Shown here one piece after another: positions 1-6,206 of a DNA stretch of 6,761 bases. Below the pieces are notes generated by a model. That model did no database searches. It was not told where the DNA came from and was given only the letters and a program-made list of their open reading frames with translations. Source of the stretch: Deltaproteobacteria bacterium (GTDB lineage Bacteria; Myxococcota_A; UBA9160); contig DOUU01000470.1 in NCBI GenBank assembly GCA_003520425.1, positions 248-7,008 of the forward strand, written 5' to 3'. The translations under genes and the position numbers were made by a program. Each line of letters starts with the position of its first letter. Position 1 is the first letter of the stretch.

Positions 1-809
1 ACGACATGGTGGCAACGCGCAAAAACGACGGGAGGGATGCGACCGCGGCTTTCTTCGAGAGTCTCGAGTGTCGCGTCCCGCAGGGCATGCACCCGCGGGT
101 TCACCTCGGCGAGCGCGCGCACGCCTTGTTCGCACTGAGCGCGGCGTGCGTTGTATTCCCCTGATGCCAGAGCGTGCGGGACTCCGCTGTTGCAGATCAC
201 GAGCCTCGCCGCGTCGGGAAGCGGCACGGCCCGTCCTTCGAGCGAGCGGCAGTCGATGAGCAGGGCGTGCCCGGCCTGTGCGAAGCAGGAGACGAAGGGA
301 TCCATGATGCCGCAGGCCGTGCCCACGAACTCGTTCTCTGCGCGCTGGCAGAGCTTCGCAGTCTCAAGCCGCGGGAGATGAAAGCCCGCGACAGCGGCGA
401 GCGCGAGCGCGGTCACCACCTCGAGGGCCGCCGACGAGGAGAGGCCCGCGCCGGGCGGAACTTCGCCGCAGACGAGCAGGTCTGCGCCGGGGAGCCGATG
501 ACCGGCGCGCAAGAGCATCGCTGCCACACCGAAGGGATAGTCGCTCCAGTGGCGCCGTGGGCGCGGCGCGGCCGCGCCGAGCTCCACGCTCACGGTCTCG
601 CCGACATTTATGGAATGGATGCGCAGGGAGCGGCCCGGGCGGCTTGCGGCGGCGGCAAAGGTCTGGAAGTCGATGGCCGCCGGCAAAACGAACCCGTCGT
701 TGTAGTCGGTGTGCTCCCCCATTAGGTTCACGCGCCCCGGAGCACGAAACAGGCGCGCCTCACCGCCGAACACGGACTCGAAGCGATCTCGCAGCTCGGC
801 GCAGTCCAC
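1..809 (-). CDS. galK: Galactokinase, GHMP family, C-terminal part cut by the window edge
   Basis: Galactokinase phosphorylates alpha-D-galactose with ATP to galactose 1-phosphate, the entry step of the cytoplasmic Leloir pathway. Translating the minus strand gives 269 complete codons with no stop before the left edge; family members are about 350-390 residues, so roughly the last quarter is missing. Visible in order: APGRVNLMGEHTDYNDGFVLP at residues 23-43 (galactokinase signature, with the conserved catalytic Arg26), PPGAGLSSSAA at 118-128 (GHMP ATP-binding motif 2), GIMD at 167-170 with the presumed catalytic Asp170, LIDCRSLEG shortly after, and ASGEYNARRAQCE in the C-terminal half. The GTG at 809-807 is chosen because it places the signature about 22 residues in, as in known GalK. 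No in-frame ATG lies upstream and the Shine-Dalgarno match is poor. The nearby ATG at 820 is out of frame. Odd points are Pro after GIMD, where Gln is usual, and Pro in VPHALAS, where Arg or Lys is usual. A galactokinase-like sugar kinase with another substrate is possible. Confidence 0.93.
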   Translation of the reverse strand, partial: MDCAELRDRFESVFGGEARLFRAPGRVNLMGEHTDYNDGFVLPAAIDFQTFAAAASRPGRSLRIHSINVGETVSVELGAAAPRPRRHWSDYPFGVAAMLLRAGHRLPGADLLVCGEVPPGAGLSSSAALEVVTALALAAVAGFHLPRLETAKLCQRAENEFVGTACGIMDPFVSCFAQAGHALLIDCRSLEGRAVPLPDAARLVICNSGVPHALASGEYNARRAQCEQGVRALAEVNPRVHALRDATLETLEESRGRIPPVVFARCHHV

Positions 810-997
810 GTCTGCTGCATAGCAAACGGATTCGCTCGTGTGGGCCGATGCCGCTCTTCGCCCCGGGAGAGGATGCGGAGGGCCTTGTCCCCCGACGCCG
901 CTTGCTTGCGAGGCCCGGGCCCTCGCCGCCCGAGACAGCCTGCGCTGTTCAAGCGCGACCGCGCGCGGACCCGCGCCGAGTTGCCGGAACCTCGGGT
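810..997. other. 188-base gap between the isomerase-like gene and galK
   Basis: This is the largest gap on the minus strand. The gaps further upstream in the same direction are 3 and 9 bases, so it probably separates the catabolic operon from galK and should hold a terminator and/or the galK promoter. I see a perfect GGCCCGGGCC palindrome at 912-921, but it leaves no loop and has no T-run after it, so it is not a convincing terminator. No clear -10/-35 pair is visible. The galK frame stays open through this stretch but has no ATG and encodes low-complexity Arg/Ala/Ser-rich sequence, which argues against an N-terminal extension. Confidence 0.5.
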
Positions 998-1588
998 CTA
1001 GAGTTTGAGCCCGTACTCGGTGAGCCTCTGCTCGAGAAGCGCAACCCGGTCGTTGCCCCAGAACTGCTCGCCGCGCACGATGAAGAGCGGCACCCCGAAC
1101 ACGTGGTCCGCGTGGCCCTCGGTGACTGCAGCCTCGAGCGCTGCGGCGCCCTCGCCCGCCAAGTAGCGGGTGTAGCCCGCGGCCGAATTTCCGAGTTCCG
1201 CGACGAGCGCTGCGATCTCCTCGGGCCGGTCGATCTCGAGCCGCCGCTCGAAAAAGCGCCGGTAGACCTCCTCGGTGTAGGGCCGAAAAAAGCCTTCGCG
1301 CTGTGCGAAAAGAGCTCCGACCAGGGCGGGCGTGGAGTCGTAGATCTTGCGCGGACCCATGATTTTGAAGCCGCCGCGCTGGTTCGCAAAGCGCCGCGCG
1401 TCGGCATAGGAGTACTGCGCCTTCCAGTCCGAGTAGATGCTGCGCTGGCCAGGCCCCTTGAGGCGCAAGAGATAGGGAATCCAGCGCAAGGAGACGTCGA
1501 AGCGCTTGGGCAGGTCCCACGCGAGCTGGCTCGCGAGGTAGGCGAAGGGGCTCTTGTAGTCGAAGTAGAGCTTGAGCGGCTCCGGCAC
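998..1588 (-). CDS. DsbA-fold protein of the 2-hydroxychromene-2-carboxylate isomerase / GST-kappa family
   Basis: A 196-residue protein of usual family length. The N-terminal YFDYKSPFAYLAS (residues 8-20) is the family hallmark: Ser13 sits where thioredoxins have a CxxC cysteine and is the residue used by HCCA isomerase and kappa-class GST to engage glutathione. GVPLF (165-169) supplies the cis-proline, and FWGNDR (176-181) matches the C-terminal F(W/F)G(N/Q)DR motif. There are no signal peptide and no redox cysteine pair, so it is probably a cytoplasmic isomerase or glutathione-type enzyme rather than an oxidoreductase. NahD-type members isomerise 2-hydroxychromene-2-carboxylate in naphthalene breakdown, but no other aromatic-pathway gene is visible here, so the substrate is unknown. 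The start is GTG at 1588-1586, giving the normal N-terminus. It lies 9 bases after the small ACAD stop and is presumably cotranscribed with the ACAD pair. Confidence 0.88.
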   Translation of the reverse strand: MPEPLKLYFDYKSPFAYLASQLAWDLPKRFDVSLRWIPYLLRLKGPGQRSIYSDWKAQYSYADARRFANQRGGFKIMGPRKIYDSTPALVGALFAQREGFFRPYTEEVYRRFFERRLEIDRPEEIAALVAELGNSAAGYTRYLAGEGAAALEAAVTEGHADHVFGVPLFIVRGEQFWGNDRVALLEQRLTEYGLKL

Positions 1589-1597
1589 GCCCCGAGA

Positions 1598-2734
1598 CTA
1601 TGCGATTTGTGCCGCCGGCGCCTCGGCGAGGCGCACGCCGAGCTGCTCGAGCTGGCGGCTCGCGCAGCCGAGCGTGAGTTCGATCTGCTTCGACCACAGG
1701 TAGTAGCGGTGGATGGGATAGTCGATATCGACCCCGATTCCTCCGTGCAGATGCTGCGCCGCGTAGCCCACCGCATGCCCCCCTTCCGAAGCCCAGAACT
1801 TCGCGACGGCGACGGCGTCTTCGGCCGGCAGGCCCTCGGCAAGGCGCCAGACTGCCTGCTGCATCGTCAGCCGGATCGCCTCAAGGTCGATGTAGGCGTC
1901 CGCGGCGCGCTGGCCGACCGCCTGGAATGTCGCAATCGCGCGGCCGAACTGCTCGCGGTGCGTGGTGTAGTGGGCGGTGATGCGGAGCGCGCGCTCCGAG
2001 ACACCGACCTGGATCGCGCACAGCGCTGCGCTCGCGTGCTGCTCGAGCCAGCGCACAAGGGCCGCTCCGGAGTCCGGATCGCCGAGCAGGTCCGCCGCGG
2101 GGACCACCGCTCCCTCGAGCGTGAGCTTGGCCTGCGGCTCGTGGTTTGTGGCGTGCTGCCGTTCGAGGGTGACACCGGGCGCCTGCGGATCGAGCAGGAA
2201 GACGCCGACGCCCCCGCCCTCGGTGCGCGCAGGAACCAGGATCCGCCGCGCCAGGGGACCGGCCGGCACACACAGCTTCGTGCCTTCGAGCCGGAACACA
2301 CCGCCTTCTCGGCGCGCGGTGGTCGAGGGTCGTGCAAGATCGTCGGAGCCCGGCTCCAAGAGGGCGGCCGACAACAGCGCCGCCCCGCTGACCACGGCCG
2401 GCAAAAGCCGGCGTTGCTGCTCGGCGCTGCCGAATTTCGACACGGGAAGCGCGCCGAGGACGAGGGTGGCCCAGGCCGGCACGGGCGCCACGGTGCGCCC
2501 TACTTCCTCGAGCAGAATGCACAGCTCGAGGAACCCCATCCCCATCCCGCCATGCTCTTCGGAGATCGCGACCCCGAGCAGGTTGGCCTTCGCGAGCTCG
2601 GCCCACAGCTCGCGGTCCACGCGGTCCTCGCTCGACTCGACCTGCTTCAGGCGTTCATGGGTCGCGCGGTCCTCGAGGATTTTCCGGGCGAGCTCGCGCA
2701 GGGACTGTTGGTCCTCGCTATACGCAAAGTCCAT
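1598..2734 (-). CDS. Acyl-CoA dehydrogenase, small non-catalytic-type subunit (FadE27/FadE29-like)
   Basis: A 378-residue ACAD-fold protein: N-terminal helical domain (MDFAYSEDQQSLRELARKIL), middle beta domain (about 120-215) and C-terminal helical domain. It keeps the flavin motif REQFGRAIATFQ (260-271) and GGIGVDIDYPIHRY (331-344). It lacks both possible catalytic glutamates: the isovaleryl-CoA-dehydrogenase position aligns to about Ala234-Ser235, and the MCAD-type EGT motif is replaced by LWSK (346-349). The middle-domain flavin/substrate motif is also degenerate (LLEPGSDD, 125-132, against the usual SEPGAGSD). This matches the subunit that completes a heteromeric alpha2beta2 ACAD in steroid side-chain oxidation, where the larger partner supplies the base. 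It starts only 3 bases after the large ACAD stop (TAGGCGATG), suggesting translational coupling and 1:1 assembly. The alternative, a degenerate stand-alone ACAD, fits less well. The subunit assignment by motif alignment was done by eye. Confidence 0.9.
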   Translation of the reverse strand: MDFAYSEDQQSLRELARKILEDRATHERLKQVESSEDRVDRELWAELAKANLLGVAISEEHGGMGMGFLELCILLEEVGRTVAPVPAWATLVLGALPVSKFGSAEQQRRLLPAVVSGAALLSAALLEPGSDDLARPSTTARREGGVFRLEGTKLCVPAGPLARRILVPARTEGGGVGVFLLDPQAPGVTLERQHATNHEPQAKLTLEGAVVPAADLLGDPDSGAALVRWLEQHASAALCAIQVGVSERALRITAHYTTHREQFGRAIATFQAVGQRAADAYIDLEAIRLTMQQAVWRLAEGLPAEDAVAVAKFWASEGGHAVGYAAQHLHGGIGVDIDYPIHRYYLWSKQIELTLGCASRQLEQLGVRLAEAPAAQIA

Positions 2735-2737
2735 CGC

Positions 2738-3910
2738 CTAGCGCCCCCGCGGCATCTGGAGGCCCGCGGCCGCGATGATCTCGCGCTGCACCTCGTTCGT
2801 GCCACCGCCGAAGGTGAGGATGAGCGTGGCGCGGTACATCCGCTCCACGCGTCCGCGCAGCACCGCGTCCGGCGAGCCGGCCCGCAGGGCGCCTTGCGCT
2901 CCGAAGATCTCGAGCAGCAGCCGGTAGGCCTCGACATAGAACTCAGTCGCAAAGACCTTGGTGGCGGACGCGTCCGCGGGATGCAAGCTGCCGCGCGTCA
3001 TGCACCAAGCCTGCTTCCAGTTCATGAGCTTTAGGACCTCGAGCTTGGCATGAACGCGTGCGAGATTCGCCCGCACGAAGGGCTGATCGATCACACGACG
3101 GCCGTCGGCCAGCGTGGTCTTCTGTGCCCATCCCCGAGTCTCCTCGAAGACCCTCTGCAGGGAGCCGTAGGGCGAGAGCGAGACGCGCTCGTGATTGAGC
3201 TGGTTCACGATCAGCGACCAACCCTCGTTCTCCTTGCCGATCCTGCATGATGCAGGCACACGCACGTTCTCGTAGTACGTCGCGTTTGTGCGTACCCCGC
3301 CCATGGTCCAGATCGGTGTCAGCTTGAAGCCCGGAAGCTGCGTCGAGACCATGAACATCGAGATTCCGCGGTGCTTCGGAGCGTCGGGATTGGTGCGTGC
3401 TGCGAGCCAGATGTAGTCGGCAAAGTCGGCAAGGCTCGTGAAGACCTTGCTGCCGTTGATCACGTAGTCGTCGCCGTCGCGTACCGCTCGGGTGGTGAGG
3501 GACGCAAGATCGGTGCCTGCGCCGGGCTCGGAGTAGCCGATGGCGAAGTGGAGCTCGCCTCGCAGAATCTTGGGCAGGAACTCCCGCCGCTGCTCGTCGG
3601 TCCCGAAGCGCGCGAGGGTCGGGCCTACGGTGTTGAGGGTCAAAAAAGGCAGCGGGAAGCCCGCCCGCTGCACCTCATCGGAGAAGATGAACTGCTCGAT
3701 GGGCGTGCGGCCCTGGCCGCCCCACTCCTTCGGCCAGCCGACCCCAAGCCAGCCGTCGGCGCCCATCTGACGCAGCGCCTTCCGATAGAGCGGGCCTCCG
3801 CCCTCGCTGCCCGTGATCTCCTGCTGCAGCTCGGGCGTCATCATGCGGGCGAAGTAGTCCCGCAGCTCGTCACGCAGCGCACGCTGCTCGGGGCTGTAGT
3901 CGACGTACAT
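2738..3910 (-). CDS. Acyl-CoA dehydrogenase, large catalytic subunit (FadE26-like)
   Basis: A 390-residue ACAD that should introduce an alpha,beta double bond into an acyl-CoA, passing electrons from FAD to an electron-transfer flavoprotein. Features: N-terminal MYVDYSPEQRALRDELRDYF, GWPKEWGGQGRTP (58-70), flavin motif YSEPGAGTDLASLTT (126-140), the LNHER stretch with Glu241 at the catalytic position used by isovaleryl- and long-chain ACADs, and a C-terminal FGGGTNEVQREI (367-378) in which the MCAD-type Glu is Gly. It lacks the RxQFG flavin motif carried by its downstream neighbour, so the two probably share flavin sites. Start at ATG 3910 is preferred over an in-frame start 50 codons upstream: the family N-terminus begins here, a GGGAGA Shine-Dalgarno sits 4 bases ahead, and the extension would read back through the divergent promoter into the neighbouring gene. 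It is the first gene of the minus-strand operon. The substrate is unknown; steroid-like side chains are the best analogy. Confidence 0.94.
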   Translation of the reverse strand: MYVDYSPEQRALRDELRDYFARMMTPELQQEITGSEGGGPLYRKALRQMGADGWLGVGWPKEWGGQGRTPIEQFIFSDEVQRAGFPLPFLTLNTVGPTLARFGTDEQRREFLPKILRGELHFAIGYSEPGAGTDLASLTTRAVRDGDDYVINGSKVFTSLADFADYIWLAARTNPDAPKHRGISMFMVSTQLPGFKLTPIWTMGGVRTNATYYENVRVPASCRIGKENEGWSLIVNQLNHERVSLSPYGSLQRVFEETRGWAQKTTLADGRRVIDQPFVRANLARVHAKLEVLKLMNWKQAWCMTRGSLHPADASATKVFATEFYVEAYRLLLEIFGAQGALRAGSPDAVLRGRVERMYRATLILTFGGGTNEVQREIIAAAGLQMPRGR

Positions 3911-3914
3911 GGAG

Positions 3915-3920
3915 TCTCCC
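3915..3920 (-). promoter_or_regulatory. Ribosome binding site of the large ACAD
   Basis: On the minus strand the sequence reads GGGAGA, then CTCC, then the ATG ending at 3910. This purine-rich match at normal distance decides the start codon over the longer in-frame alternative. Confidence 0.7.
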
Positions 3921-3945
3921 GGGGCCGTCAGATTTTTGAAACATG

Positions 3946-3951
3946 TATCAT
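3946..3951 (+). promoter_or_regulatory. Possible -10 element for the plus-strand operon
   Basis: TATCAT matches TATAAT at five of six bases. It would put transcription start near 3958 and leave a leader of about 33 bases before the LLM oxidoreductase gene. No good -35 lies at standard spacing (the GGCCGT region is there instead). The hexamer overlaps the near-palindrome, so a bound repressor would block it. Weak evidence from eye inspection only. Confidence 0.3.
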
Positions 3952-3980
3952 TTTTGACGGTGCTGGGCAATAATCGGACG

Positions 3981-3986
3981 AGGAGG
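3981..3986 (+). promoter_or_regulatory. Strong ribosome binding site of the LLM oxidoreductase
   Basis: AGGAGG is a full consensus Shine-Dalgarno, 4 bases before the ATG at 3991. It is the strongest such site in the window and fixes the start. Confidence 0.85.
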
Positions 3987-3990
3987 CCAC

Positions 3991-4869
3991 ATGCGGATCG
4001 GAGTCTTCGCCCCGCTGGCGAGCCCGTTTGCAACGGGCGACTACGTGCGCGCCCTCGCACAGGGGGCGGAGGAGCGCAGTTTCCACTCGCTCTGGCTTCC
4101 CGAGCATGTCGTACTCTTCGACGAGTACAGCTCGCGCTACCCCTACTCGCCCGACGGCCGGATCCCTGCCGGTGGCGAAAATGGGATGCTCGACCCGCTG
4201 GCCGCCCTCGGCTTTCTGGCGGCTGCGACGCGCCGGATCCGGATCGGCACCGCGGTCTGCCTCGTCCCGCAGCGCAACCCGGTCTACACGGCGAAGGAGA
4301 TCGCGACGCTCGACGTCCTCTCCGGCGGCCGCGTGGACTTCGGTGTGGGCGTCGGCTGGCTCGCGGAGGAGTTTGCGGCCTTGGGCGTCCCCTTCGAACG
4401 CCGCGGTGCCCGCTGCCAGGAGTACATCCGTCTCATGCAAACGCTCTGGCACGACCCGGTGTCACAGTTCCAAGGCGAGTTCTACGAGCTCCCGCCCTGC
4501 CGGCAATTCCCGAAGCCCTTCCAGAAGCCTCATCCCCCGATCCACTTCGGAGGGGAAAGCGACGCTGCACTGCGGCGTGTCGCGGATCTCGGCCAGGGCT
4601 GGCATCCCTTCCACCAGGAGCCGCAGTTCCTGGCGGAGCGCATCGCGATGCTCGAAAAGATGCTCCACGAGCGCGGGCGCAAGCGTTCGGAGATCGAGAT
4701 CACCATCTGCCCGTACCTGCGGCCGATCTCGCTCGACCTTGTCAAGCGTTACCGCGACGCAGGGGTGGACCAAGTGACCGTCATGCCGCTCGCCGGGGAC
4801 GTGCCGGGACTCGAGAAGGCCCTCGACACATTGGCTGCGCAGATCGTTCAACCCGCCGAGGCGCTTTAG
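3991..4869 (+). CDS. LLM-class flavin/F420-dependent oxidoreductase
   Basis: A 292-residue luciferase-like monooxygenase (TIM-barrel) protein. It begins with the first barrel strand MRIGVFAPL, followed by SLWLPEHVV (33-41), the strand RIRIGTAVCLVPQRNPVYTAKEIATLD (82-108), and GGRVDFGVGVGWLAEEFAALGVPFERRG (112-139), a block characteristic of the LLM subfamily annotated as F420-dependent (Rv2161c-like, TIGR03619). HPPIHFGG (181-188) and the Cterminal AGVDQV barrel strand follow. Length and both ends look complete. The cofactor is inferred from subfamily resemblance: F420 is likeliest, FMN cannot be excluded. The reaction is unknown; relatives reduce or oxidise alcohols, ketones or enones, which would suit a step next to acyl-CoA dehydrogenation. 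First gene of the plus-strand operon, followed after 34 bases by an ACAD and probably cotranscribed with it. Confidence 0.9.
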   Translation: MRIGVFAPLASPFATGDYVRALAQGAEERSFHSLWLPEHVVLFDEYSSRYPYSPDGRIPAGGENGMLDPLAALGFLAAATRRIRIGTAVCLVPQRNPVYTAKEIATLDVLSGGRVDFGVGVGWLAEEFAALGVPFERRGARCQEYIRLMQTLWHDPVSQFQGEFYELPPCRQFPKPFQKPHPPIHFGGESDAALRRVADLGQGWHPFHQEPQFLAERIAMLEKMLHERGRKRSEIEITICPYLRPISLDLVKRYRDAGVDQVTVMPLAGDVPGLEKALDTLAAQIVQPAEAL

Positions 4870-4903
4870 GTGCGCGTCGGCCCGAGGCGAGCAAGGCACG
4901 GCG

Positions 4904-6091
4904 ATGGACCTTAACGACTCGCCCGCCGAGGCCGCCTTCCGGGCCGAGGCGCGGGCTTTCCTGGCTCAGCACGCGCACGAGGGGAGGCTCGACTACTACG
5001 AGCAGGACACCTCCACTCCCGAGCTCGTGGCGGCGGCCAAACGCTGGCAACGCGCGCTCTACGAATCCGGCTGGGCGGCACTTCACTGGCCGCAGCGCTA
5101 CGGCGGGCGGGGGCTCGGGCCGCTCGAGCTCAAAATCTGGAACCAGGAGCTCGGCCGCGCCGGGAAGGGGGCGTCGCTGTTCGTGGTGGGGATCGGGATG
5201 GCCGGGCCCACGATCATCGCCCACGGCAGCGAGGCGCAGAAGGCGCGGTTTCTCCCTCCCATGCTCCAGGGTGACGAGATCTGGTGTCAACTCTTCAGCG
5301 AACCCGGCGCGGGCAGTGACCTCGCGTCGCTCGCGACGCGTGCCGTGCAGGACGGCGAGCAGTGGGTGGTGAACGGTCAGAAGGTGTGGTGCTCGGGTGG
5401 TCACTACGCAAACTTCGGAATCCTGCTCGCGCGCACGGATCCGAAGGCACCCAAGCACAAGGGCATTACCTACTTCCTGCTCGATATGAGAAGCCCCGGC
5501 ATCGAGGTTCGGCCGCTCCGTCAGATGGACGGCAACGCCCATTTCACCGAGGTCTTCCTCTCCGACGTGCGCATCCCGGACGCGCATCGAGTGGGTCCGG
5601 TCAACCATGGCTGGTCTTGCGCCATGACGACGCTTGCTCACGAGCGCATGGCGATCGGAGACATCGATCGCATGTTCTCCTTCGACGACCTCGCTGCACA
5701 TGCGAGGGCGCACCGCGATCGCCTCGATCCCGTGCTGCGCGACGAGCTCGCCCGGCTCTACACCTGGGTGCGGTCCCTCGAGCTCCTGAATGCGCGCGTC
5801 ATCTCCAAGCTCGCACGCGGCTCCGTGCCGGCGGCAGAGAGCTCCGTGATGAAGCTCGCCATCGCGCGCATCCTGTCGAAGTCTGCCGAGCTCGGGCTTC
5901 GTCTGCTCGGGCCGGAGGCCTTGCTGCGCAAGGGTCCTTGGCAGAACCAATGGCTCTTCGCTCCCTCCATGCACATCGCCGGGGGAACGGACGAGATCCA
6001 GAAGAACATCGCCGCCGAACGCGTGCTCGGCTTGCCGCGCGAACCCCTCGACTCGCGCGATGTGCCCTTCGAGGATTTGCCCAGAAGCTAA
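4904..6091 (+). CDS. Second large-type acyl-CoA dehydrogenase (FadE26/FadE28-like)
   Basis: A 395-residue ACAD. In order: HWPQRYGGRGLGPLE (61-75), flavin motif FSEPGAGSDLASLAT (131-145), VVNGQKVWCSGGHYANFG (155-172), LAHER with Glu247 at the isovaleryl-CoA-dehydrogenase-type catalytic position, and IAGGTDEIQKNIAAERVLGLPREP (358-381), where Gly replaces the MCAD-type Glu. Like the minus-strand large ACAD it lacks the RxQFG flavin motif in the C-terminal domain, so it probably needs a small partner subunit; none follows it on this strand. The two large proteins share architecture but differ throughout, so they are not a recent duplication. The ATG at 4904 gives a normal N-terminus, with only a modest AAGG-type ribosome site upstream. 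It lies 34 bases after the LLM gene. Substrate unknown. Confidence 0.94.
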   Translation: MDLNDSPAEAAFRAEARAFLAQHAHEGRLDYYEQDTSTPELVAAAKRWQRALYESGWAALHWPQRYGGRGLGPLELKIWNQELGRAGKGASLFVVGIGMAGPTIIAHGSEAQKARFLPPMLQGDEIWCQLFSEPGAGSDLASLATRAVQDGEQWVVNGQKVWCSGGHYANFGILLARTDPKAPKHKGITYFLLDMRSPGIEVRPLRQMDGNAHFTEVFLSDVRIPDAHRVGPVNHGWSCAMTTLAHERMAIGDIDRMFSFDDLAAHARAHRDRLDPVLRDELARLYTWVRSLELLNARVISKLARGSVPAAESSVMKLAIARILSKSAELGLRLLGPEALLRKGPWQNQWLFAPSMHIAGGTDEIQKNIAAERVLGLPREPLDSRDVPFEDLPRS

Positions 6092-6206
6092 GGCTCGGCG
6101 ACCCCTCGGGAGGGAGCCGGTCCGCGGCTGAAGGCTTCGCGTTCCCTCAAGAATCGTGTCCCGCTCGTCGATACGGCCCATCAGGTGGCATGTCTTTGGG
6201 GGACCG
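6092..6206. other. Gap between the second large ACAD and the membrane protein
   Basis: About 115 bases (64 if the membrane protein starts at the earlier GTG at 6156). A short GC-rich inverted repeat follows the ACAD stop: GGCTC at 6092-6096 with GAGCC at 6114-6118, and CCT/AGG inside. There is no T-run after it, so it is at most a weak or rho-assisted terminator. No convincing promoter is seen. Confidence 0.3.

Larger units (their letters stand above)
3911..3990. promoter_or_regulatory. Divergent promoter region with candidate operator
   Basis: This 80-base interval separates the start codons of the two opposed operons. Its core (3931-3955) is strikingly AT-rich against the GC-rich surroundings. 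It contains TGAAACATGTATCA (3937-3950), a 14-base near-palindrome centred on ACATGT with one mismatched pair; an outer inverted repeat CCGTCA (3925-3930) / TGACGG (3955-3960), centred one base away; and ATTTTTGA twice as a direct repeat (3932-3939 and 3950-3957, 18 bases start to start). The inner symmetry is what a dimeric TetR-family repressor would bind, and such regulators commonly control fatty-acid and steroid catabolism, but the regulator class is inference. No regulator gene lies in the window. It does not match what I recall of the mycobacterial KstR core (AAC..GTT type). Confidence 0.6.

Noticed and set aside
728..952. A 74-codon minus-strand frame overlapping the galK start, raising the idea of a frameshifted galK N-terminus.
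   Set aside because: The galK frame itself is intact from GTG 809 with a normal-length N-terminus, and the other frame shows no kinase sequence.
557..3034. An 825-codon open frame on the plus strand opposite the minus-strand operon, including galK upstream sequence.
   Set aside because: It lies antisense to three well-recognised genes, is rich in Arg, Ala, Leu and Gly with no recognisable domain, and is explained by high GC at third codon positions removing stops.
3954..3974. TTGACG with downstream AATAAT as a plus-strand -35/-10 pair.
   Set aside because: The spacing is only about 9 bases, far below the 16-18 needed.
3911..4060. A 50-residue N-terminal extension of the large ACAD.
   Set aside because: It would overlap the divergent promoter and the start of the LLM gene, matches no ACAD N-terminus, and the internal ATG at 3910 has a good ribosome site.
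6092..6118. Inverted repeat GGCTC/GAGCC after the ACAD stop as an intrinsic terminator.
   Set aside because: The stem is short, the two possible pairings compete for the same bases, and no T-run follows.
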